Assembly (NCBI GenBank): GCA_963675565.2
Contig: CAXXYD010000001.1
Span: 682,001-746,000 of the forward strand
Origin: JARRKU01 sp963675565
Lineage (GTDB): Bacteria > Desulfobacterota > Desulfobacteria > Desulfobacterales > Desulfosarcinaceae
Direction of reading: 5' to 3'
DNA: 64,000 nt
In this document: positions 58,185-64,000 of the stretch, piece after piece
How positions within the stretch are numbered: the stretch's first letter is position 1
Layout: each line of letters begins with the position of its first letter
Notes under the pieces: generated by a model
What the model was told of the DNA's origin: nothing
The model's database searches: none
What the model saw: only the letters and a program-made list of their open reading frames with translations
Program-made: the position numbers and the translations under genes

Positions 58185-60067
58185 ATCGGGATAGGAAGAG
58201 ACCTCACGGCCCCTCCCTCCCACACCACCGGGCATACGGATCACGTACCACGGCGGTTCAGTTGATTAAGTTGGTATCCGAGCAGACTTGGTAAACCCAA
58301 GTCGGCAAAATAACGTGCTGGCAGTGCAAAGGCCAGCGCCGGGCTGCGGCTCAGTCTCCATGGTCCGTGGGCTGATTTACAAGTATTCCAGGCAAGGTCT
58401 CGGCTCACGCCAAGCGCGCACAGCCGCCTGTATCCCGCTCTGCCCCACTGCTTCCACAGATAGCAGCGCAGACGCCTCTTGATCCATGAGTCGTACTGTC
58501 TCATCATGGACTTGACTTGCACGATCCCGTAATACGGCAGCCACCCTTTCAGATAGACCCCAAGCTCCGCTATTATCATCTTGATGCTTCTTCCCCGAGT
58601 TCGACCTGTTATCTCGCGCACGCGGTTCTTGAGGGCCTTTTCCGCCTTGCGGCTTACCCGCAGGTTCGAGCGACTGGTTATAGTAAATCCCAGAAAGCTT
58701 CGATACCATGGGCGGGCCACTGCGCTTTTGGCCTCGTTCACCTTGAGTTTGAGACGGTGGGACAAAAATCGGGTAATGCTGGCCCTGACTCGTTGCGCGG
58801 CTTTCCAACTGCGTTTATACACGTTACAGTCGTCTGCGTAGCGAACAAATCGGTGGCCTCGCCTTTCCAGCTCACGATCCAGCTGGTCCAGAAGCAAATT
58901 TGCAAACAGCGGTGAAAGAGGGCCTCCTTGCGGGGTTCCGGTCACGGTCTCGTGCAGGGCCTCGTTGATCATCACGCCGGATTGTAGATACCGGCGAATC
59001 AATCGAAGCACCCGCGGATCTTTGACCCTTTGGCGTATAATTCCCATCAACTTGTCGTGGTCGACGCGGTCGAAGAACTTCTCCAGATCGATATCGACCA
59101 ACCAGCGGTAGCCGTCCTGCACGTAATGCTGGGCTTGCCTGACGGCTTGATGGGCGCTGCGGCTGGGCCTAAATCCGTAGCTGAACTGCGAAAATGTCTC
59201 ATCCCACTGGTCCTGCAGGATCTGCAGCATGGCCTGTTGGATAAAACGGTCCAGCACGGTCGGGATGCCAAGCAACCGCTTGCCGCCGCCCGGCTTGGGG
59301 ATCTCAACCCGTCTTACCGGCTGAGGCTGATAGGTGCCTTCCAGCAATTGGTGCTTGATCGTCGCCCAGTGCTGCGTCAGATGGTCGGCCAGTTGCTCCG
59401 TGCCCATCTGGTCGACACCGGCTGCGCCTTTGTTTTGCTTTACACGTCTTAATGCGCGTTGCAGGTTCTCGCTTCGTAAAATAAGCTCCATGAGCTGCTC
59501 TTTGCCAACCGGACTTTCAGTTGTGGTTGTCGAGGCGAATGCATCTCCCTCAATTGTAAGGGGTAGCCCAATCTGGATCGGCTTTACACCCACATGACCT
59601 CCATCCTACTCATCCTTTCATACCGTTCGGGCCTTCACCTTGTCTCCCTCTACGATTATCCCGCAGGATCTCTCGCGGCTCGTTTCCAGGCTACTATGCC
59701 CTCTGCTGACTTCTCTCATACGGTCGGGATCGATTGCTCTTTCCCCAGCCAATTCGCCTCGCACGCGACGCTCCGGGGCAGCATGAGAGATCTCCCAGGG
59801 TAAGACACAGAACTTTATTGCGCGTAAACGCCGGATTTATAAAGCACACCCCAGTCGTAGATGGAGGACTTCATGGTCACGTGCCCACTGGTCCCGAGTG
59901 TACCACACCTCATATCCGGTTCCTGTTCGTCGCCCCGCGCTTTTGGATTGGACTTCCTCCAGACCCAGCCTCACGGCTACGCCCTTGTCCTTTTCCTAGC
60001 CTTCGGCTCTACGAATACCTGGCGTGGGGACTTGCACCCCACTAGCTCTGTGCCATGCCTGGCACAC
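58185..60067 (-). mobile_element. Group IIC intron, copy 2 (1883 nt)
   Basis: Same boundaries and length as copy 1 and an identical RT protein. Exon junction restores GCGTTATAC, again split at GT|TA. The two copies lie 3 kb apart in the same orientation, so recent homing and possible recombination are both expected. Confidence 0.9.
58241..59593 (-). CDS. ltrA: Group II intron reverse transcriptase/maturase, copy 2
   Basis: 450 residues, identical to the copy at 55270-56622, with the same GTG start, RYADD active site and absence of an endonuclease domain. Confidence 0.95.
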   Translation of the reverse strand: MGVKPIQIGLPLTIEGDAFASTTTTESPVGKEQLMELILRSENLQRALRRVKQNKGAAGVDQMGTEQLADHLTQHWATIKHQLLEGTYQPQPVRRVEIPKPGGGKRLLGIPTVLDRFIQQAMLQILQDQWDETFSQFSYGFRPSRSAHQAVRQAQHYVQDGYRWLVDIDLEKFFDRVDHDKLMGIIRQRVKDPRVLRLIRRYLQSGVMINEALHETVTGTPQGGPLSPLFANLLLDQLDRELERRGHRFVRYADDCNVYKRSWKAAQRVRASITRFLSHRLKLKVNEAKSAVARPWYRSFLGFTITSRSNLRVSRKAEKALKNRVREITGRTRGRSIKMIIAELGVYLKGWLPYYGIVQVKSMMRQYDSWIKRRLRCYLWKQWGRAGYRRLCALGVSRDLAWNTCKSAHGPWRLSRSPALAFALPARYFADLGLPSLLGYQLNQLNRRGT

Positions 60068-60192
60068 ACGCTGCGGTCAGGGGCAGCAAGGGCTTCCACT
60101 GACCTTTGCAAAGGGTACAGACTTACCCTACACACTACTTTACGTAATGGACCGGCCCGGCCCTTGCTGTCCCCTGGACTGCAAGGTTAAAC
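60068..60192 (-). other. Long attC site (g), split by intron 2
   Basis: Minus strand: GTTTAAC, TTGCAGTCCAGGGG, ACAGCAAGGGC ... GCCCTTGCTG, CCCCTGACCGCAGCGT, then the intron; remaining core TATAC at 58180-58184. An unusually long stem of about 25 bp with a 60-nt loop. It follows the HNH-like gene. Confidence 0.8.
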
Positions 60193-60211
60193 GGCCATGT
60201 GGTTCACTTGC

Positions 60212-60955
60212 TCAATATCTTTTTGGGCTTAACCGTTCAGTGAGCGCATCCAGGCCAAGCTCACCATTAAGTCCATAACCTGCTGGCCAGCCAATCGATT
60301 CTTGAATGATTGGCCATACCTGAAGTAGAGTTTTGTCCCAATGCCCCTGAGTGACATCATATGTCAGAGAGGCATATTCTGGTATTGTTTTAGGGGTCTT
60401 AATGCTCACAACTTGAAATGCGAGGGAGCCGAAAGCCATTGTCGTAGTGTAAGCATGGACTCCATTATCATCCATAGAGGTGCGAAGATCTTTTGCCGCA
60501 CTATAAATATTCGGCTGGTTAACACACTTGGCAATCCACACTGATGTGCGTGGCGGAACCGTCTGTTTTGCACACATCATTTGACGTTCATCATCAGTAT
60601 AAAACCTTGACCTATTTGGATTGAGGCACTCAAGAACCATAGATGTTTTCACAGCCCAACTTGCAAGCATAGATTGGTTTGATGAATCTATAGCACTCAG
60701 CCTATCGTCAAGTAGAGGTGCCAGAACTGGCTTGGTTTTGCTTTCAATTCGACTCATCCATCCATTGTTGCATTCTGCACACAGCCATTTTATGAGCAAT
60801 TTCGGTTTTGCCATAGTCCAGCTTCCAAGTTTACGACCACCACGCTCAGCATCCATATATGAAGTGTTGGAGGCAGGAAATCGCTTCATTAGCCATTTCG
60901 GCCAAGCATCTTCACCCGTAGAGGCTTTGTTGCTGCAAAATATACATGTTCGCAT
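60212..60955 (-). CDS. HNH-like zinc protein (cassette gene)
   Basis: 247 residues. CIFCSNKASTGEDAWPKWL at the start and WLCAECNNGWMSRIE at about 57 give two CxxC knuckles with intervening aspartate/tryptophan in place of the usual EHVFP. This is the N-terminal zinc module of a cassette-associated HNH-type family. The typical catalytic HN pair is not obvious, so nuclease activity is unproven. The rest has no recognised domain. Confidence 0.65.
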   Translation of the reverse strand: MRTCIFCSNKASTGEDAWPKWLMKRFPASNTSYMDAERGGRKLGSWTMAKPKLLIKWLCAECNNGWMSRIESKTKPVLAPLLDDRLSAIDSSNQSMLASWAVKTSMVLECLNPNRSRFYTDDERQMMCAKQTVPPRTSVWIAKCVNQPNIYSAAKDLRTSMDDNGVHAYTTTMAFGSLAFQVVSIKTPKTIPEYASLTYDVTQGHWDKTLLQVWPIIQESIGWPAGYGLNGELGLDALTERLSPKRY

Positions 60956-60985
60956 AATCCCTACCTTCTTTATTGCTGCTCAGCC

Positions 60986-61040
60986 GTTTAACGCCCGGCG
61001 TCAGGGGCGGCGCGGTCCTCGCCGTCCCTTGAACGCCGAG
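60986..61040 (-). other. attC site (h), split by intron 3
   Basis: Plus strand GTTTAAC, GCCCGGCGTcaGGGGCGG, loop, CCGTCCCttGAACGCCGAGGT, intron, then TATAAC at 62968-62973. Read on the minus strand it is the attC of the gene at 62980, with the intron in its TTATAAC core. Confidence 0.78.
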
Positions 61041-62967
61041 GTGTACGCCCGGCATGGGCGTGAACTTATGGGGTGCAAGTCCCCTATGTGTGAACCCGGT
61101 CAAGGTCATCAGGCCTTGATCCAAACATTAGCCGACGGCAAGGGCGGCACCGCGAGGTTCCGTCTGAAGGAAGCCCGAGTGCAAAGCTGTGAGCCGACGA
61201 ACAGAAACGTCATACAAGGCCCAGTCTCCGGGTAAGTTAGCACCACATAACAAAGCCCCGGGTTCAGGAGATAGGGTAAATGCCGCGGTTGTGCAGCGAC
61301 AGTTCACGTCCTTATCCGGGGAGATCTGGTCGAATGTGGCGTCTGTGGCGGCCATGGAAGTCGGACTGAGGCCCAGCCTGAAAGGGCTGGAACCGCCACC
61401 GAATCCTAAAGCAACCGTAGAAGCGCGATGCGCGGCAACGCGGATCGTTATCGGCCAGAAGTCAGCCGAGGCCATAGTAGCCCAACGCCTGGAGTAATGT
61501 CCAGGACATGGCAAAGGGCCGAACACTAACAGCGGCAAGGAGCCTTCCATGAACTCGCACAATGCATCGAAACCGCCCGGTGGAGCAGGTGTGCGGCGTG
61601 TCAGGAAACCGCCCGAGCCAAATGATCACCTGCTTGAACAGGTTTTGTCCCAGCCGAACATGAAAGCGGCCTGGAAACGGGTTAAAGCCAACAAAGGCGC
61701 TGCCGGCGTCGATAATATGGCTATCGACCGGTTCCCAGAATTTGCCCGCAAAAGCTGGAACAAAATCTATGATGCTCTATTAGCAGGCAACTACCAACCC
61801 AAGCCGGTCAAACGCGTGGAGATCCCCAAACCCACAGGCGGTCTGCGCCCTTTGGGCATTCCCACCGTGACCGATCGGCTGATCCAGCAAGCCATTGCCC
61901 AGGTGCTGGTGCCGATCTTTGATCCGGACTTTTCCGATTGCAGTTACGGGTTCCGGCCCAACCGGTCGGCCCATGATGCGGTGCGAAAGGTTCAGTCCTA
62001 CATCAAAGAAGGCTACCGATGGGCCGTGGACATGGACCTTGAAAAGTTCTTTGATACGGTCAACCATGACGTGCTCATGCACCGGGTGGCCCGCAAGGTC
62101 CGTGACAAGCGGCTGCTCAAACTCATCGGCAAGTACCTGCGTGCCGGGGCGATGGTCAGCGGTCGCCTGGAAAAGACCCGTAAAGGGGTTCCCCAGGGAG
62201 GTCCGCTGTCGCCGCTTTTGGCTAACATCGTTCTCGATGACCTGGACAAAGAGCTTGAACGCCGGGGACATCGCTTTGTGCGCTACGCCGATGACTTTCT
62301 CATTTTGGTGAAAAGTCAGCGGGCAGGTGAACGGGTGATGACCTCGATCAAGCGCTTTATCGAGCGCAAGCTCAAACTCAAGGTCAACATGGCCAAAAGC
62401 AAGGTCGCCAAGATAGATAAAACCAACTTCCTTGGCTTTACCTTCAAAGCCGGTAAAATCCGCTGGTCCGATGCGGCTTCTAAAGAGTTCAAACGCCGCA
62501 TCCGAAAGCTGACCGGCAGAAGTTGGTTTGTCTCCATGGAGTACCGACTCGGAATGATTGCCAAATATCTTCGCGGTTGGATGAATTACTTTGGCATATC
62601 GCATTACTATCGACCGATACCTGAAATCGATCACTGGCTGCGAAGACGGGTGCGTATGTGCTATTGGAAGCAGTGGCGCTACGCCCGCACCAAGGTGCGT
62701 AATCTTCTCAAGCTTGGCACCTTCAAGAGAACTGCCATACTGACGGCTATTAGCCGAAAGGGACCATGGCATCTATCGCGAACACTGGCAACCCAAACCG
62801 GCATGACCAACCAGTGGCTTGCAGATCAAGGGTTATTGTCTGTCAAAGAGCTGTGGGTGAACATTCACTACCCGGCTACGGCCCGGTAGGCTTAGTGAAA
62901 CGCCCAGTGCGGACCCGCATGCTGGGTGTTGTGGGGGCCGGGGGAGAAAAACCCCCGGCTACCCGAT
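61041..62967 (+). mobile_element. Group IIC intron 3, different lineage and opposite orientation
   Basis: Begins GTACGCCCGG (or GTGTACG two bases earlier), carries ATGGGGTGCAAGTCCCC near the 5' end, and ends with a CCGGGGG...CCCCCGG hairpin and CCCGAT. The exon junction restores GTTATAAC, a palindromic attC core. It lies opposite to the surrounding cassette genes, unlike copies 1 and 2. Confidence 0.82.
61549..62889 (+). CDS. ltrA: Group II intron reverse transcriptase/maturase, intron 3
   Basis: 446 residues. KANKGAAGVDNMA, GLRPLGIPTVTDRLIQQA, CSYGFRPNRSAHDAV, WAVDMDLEKFFDTVNHD, VPQGGPLSPLLANIVLD, RYADDFLIL and a maturase domain ending near YCYWKQWRYARTK-like sequence. It is related to but clearly different from the other two RTs. 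No HNH domain. Confidence 0.95.
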   Translation: MNSHNASKPPGGAGVRRVRKPPEPNDHLLEQVLSQPNMKAAWKRVKANKGAAGVDNMAIDRFPEFARKSWNKIYDALLAGNYQPKPVKRVEIPKPTGGLRPLGIPTVTDRLIQQAIAQVLVPIFDPDFSDCSYGFRPNRSAHDAVRKVQSYIKEGYRWAVDMDLEKFFDTVNHDVLMHRVARKVRDKRLLKLIGKYLRAGAMVSGRLEKTRKGVPQGGPLSPLLANIVLDDLDKELERRGHRFVRYADDFLILVKSQRAGERVMTSIKRFIERKLKLKVNMAKSKVAKIDKTNFLGFTFKAGKIRWSDAASKEFKRRIRKLTGRSWFVSMEYRLGMIAKYLRGWMNYFGISHYYRPIPEIDHWLRRRVRMCYWKQWRYARTKVRNLLKLGTFKRTAILTAISRKGPWHLSRTLATQTGMTNQWLADQGLLSVKELWVNIHYPATAR

Positions 62968-62979
62968 TATAACCTGTTT

Positions 62980-63351
62980 TTATTCATATTCTTTCTTTAG
63001 TTGCTCGAAATATTTACGTTTCTGCAATTCGACAAATTTAGGATCAGAACGCTTTTTCGTTTTTGGCTCATCCGCTTCATTTGTTTCAATAATTTTTATC
63101 TTTATCAGATCTCCAGGTTTGAGCTCGCGACCTGACCATTGAACATTTTCGTAATCATCTTTGCTGTAGCTAATATGACCACCGACTGTCAATTTCAGCT
63201 CTTCCGCAGGCACCTTTGCTTTTGATTCTTCTGATAGTTGGCTTACATCTCTTTTGGCCCATGATAATATTGAGGTTAAGATGCCATACTTTGCATCAAT
63301 TCCGGCAGTGCATAGTTTATTTCCGTTTATCTCGATTTCAAATGCGATCAT
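62980..63351 (-). CDS. Small cassette protein of unknown function
   Basis: 123 residues. The first half is beta-rich (FEIEINGNKLCTAGID; LKLTVGGHISY), with ELKPGDLIKIKIIETNE in the middle, and the end is a basic helix (KFVELQKRKYFEQLKKEYE). No family recognised. Its stop adjoins the TTATAAC core of attC (h). Confidence 0.65.
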   Translation of the reverse strand: MIAFEIEINGNKLCTAGIDAKYGILTSILSWAKRDVSQLSEESKAKVPAEELKLTVGGHISYSKDDYENVQWSGRELKPGDLIKIKIIETNEADEPKTKKRSDPKFVELQKRKYFEQLKKEYE

Positions 63352-63368
63352 TCTTAATCTTTCGTGGA

Positions 63369-63492
63369 GTTATAACGCGTGGCTCATGGGCCGCAAAAGA
63401 AACACAGCCCTTGTTAATGAAAAATTAAATGATGATTTGGCTAATGCTATAGCCGCCCGCCTTTTGCGGTCCAATGGAGCCAGAGGTTATAA
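63369..63492 (-). other. Long attC site (i)
   Basis: Minus strand: TTATAACC, TGGCTCCATTGGACCGCAAAAG, 50-nt middle, CTTTTGCGGCCCATGAGCCA, CGCGTTATAAC. Long arms pair with bulges and the core boxes are perfect complements. It follows the gene at 63498. Confidence 0.85.
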
Positions 63493-63497
63493 AAAAA

Positions 63498-63857
63498 TCA
63501 TTTTTCACAGCTATAAGTGGCATAATTCCATCTGCCGCCTTGATCAAGACAAGCGTCAATATGCATGAATTTTTTTATGTGTGGAACTGCGAAAATACAA
63601 ATCCCAACCAATATTCCAATAATGAGTTTAGTTTTAATTCGTTTCGCCTGTGGCTTTAGAGCGATAAATGAAGTTACGGCAAAAATGATAAACCCAATTC
63701 CATAAAATAAATATCTGAAAGCTAAATATGCCCATGCTTTTGGATAGTCAGTAGGTGGGCCACGTGCTACCCACGCGCTGCCTGCAGCGCTATTAAAATA
63801 TAGAGCCGATAAAAGAAGGAAAAGAATTGGTAAAATTATTCTGATTACTTTTTTCAT
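63498..63857 (-). CDS. Three-span membrane protein (cassette gene)
   Basis: 119 residues from MKKVIRII; an upstream in-frame ATG at 63923 is less likely. Hydrophobic segments at about 6-22, 47-67 and 76-93. The tail ACLDQGGRWNYATYSCEK holds two cysteines in a pattern (CLDxGGxWNYxxxxC) known from small exported cassette proteins. Function unknown. Beyond it, 63858-64000 contains no recognisable gene. Confidence 0.65.
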   Translation of the reverse strand: MKKVIRIILPILFLLLSALYFNSAAGSAWVARGPPTDYPKAWAYLAFRYLFYGIGFIIFAVTSFIALKPQAKRIKTKLIIGILVGICIFAVPHIKKFMHIDACLDQGGRWNYATYSCEK

Positions 63858-64000
63858 ATTTATAACTATAGTTATTAGTGGGAATTTCCCGCTTTGCACA
63901 CGAATCTGGGCCATCTCACCCAAATGGTGGGCATATACTCATAATTAAGATTTTTTATCTCATCCATCACTAATATCATAAATATCTGATTAGTCAAACA

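Larger units (their letters stand above)
50000..64000 (-). mobile_element. Cassette array without integrase (CALIN) with group II intron insertions
   Basis: About ten attC-like sites occur between 50.0 and 63.5 kb, most of them just 3' of a leftward gene. Genes are mostly short, AT-rich, functionally unrelated and all on the minus strand, with no intI in view. This is the signature of integron cassettes. Cassettes are read away from attI, so the integrase would lie to the right of 64 kb. Three group IIC introns interrupt attC sites. Confidence 0.8.

Noticed and set aside
55406..59452. Many duplicated short frames on both strands inside the two introns
   Set aside because: They are shadows of the intron RT genes and recur only because the introns are duplicated.

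Overview
The window reads as a chromosomal segment of a Gram-negative, pilus-bearing anaerobe. The best guess is a sulfate-reducing Desulfobacterota of the Desulfosarcina/Desulfobacteraceae type. This is inferred from a selenocysteine tRNA, a Myxococcus/Geobacter-like pilR-pilA-pilGHI cluster, a TRAP/Lut lactate-oxidation locus, LarC and an outer-membrane-spanning type VI secretion system. No rRNA or other species marker is present, so taxonomy is inference. The core genome is GC-rich; the cassette regions are clearly AT-richer.

Layout. (1) 1-8.9 kb: leftward type VI secretion operon (tssJ, tssK, tssL, 5' part of tssM) preceded by a TagH-like gene and a zinc-ribbon protein whose tail carries eight threonine motifs that look like FHA docking sites. 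(2) 9.1-12.6 kb: flippase and two glycosyltransferases. (3) 12.7-18.7 kb: pilG/H/I-like ABC exporter, two type IVa pilins behind a sigma54 promoter, and pilR. (4) 18.7-24.5 kb: housekeeping genes pyrC, pyrB, lepB, pgpA, larC and an M20 peptidase. (5) 24.6-25.1 kb: a 12 x 15-bp tandem array fused to a palindromic MITE-like repeat (a second copy lies at 10.4 kb), then tRNA-Sec (selC).

(6) 25.2-41.7 kb: the most interesting object. It is a 16.5-kb Mu-like transposon with repeated transposase-binding boxes at both ends and a candidate 5-bp target duplication. It has a complete Mu-type early region (repressor, Ner, DDE transposase, MuB-like ATPase, GemA, two Mor-family proteins, DUF3164) but no head, tail, lysis or packaging gene. 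The space between the left end and the repressor carries integron-type gene cassettes with three recognisable attC sites. They encode an ATPase-TOPRIM-like protein, a membrane-anchored GTPase, three membrane proteins (one with TPRs) and no integrase. I read it as a domesticated or satellite Mu-like element that has captured cassette cargo of probable defence type.

(7) 41.7-42.0 kb: IS66 relic. (8) 42.2-49.5 kb: GntR/FadR regulator, TRAP transporter (dctP-Q-M), lutC and a lutB-lutA fusion, which together form a lactate uptake and oxidation locus. (9) 49.8-64 kb: a second cassette array (CALIN, no intI in view) with about ten attC-like sites, all cassette genes pointing left: antiporter, DUF2867, HEPN-like, two acetyltransferases, alpha/beta hydrolase, L,D-transpeptidase, HNH-like and small unknowns. 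Three group IIC introns are inserted in attC core boxes at the same GT|TA position; two of them are 1883-nt copies with the same reverse transcriptase protein. The array direction implies that attI/intI, if it exists, lies to the right of the window.
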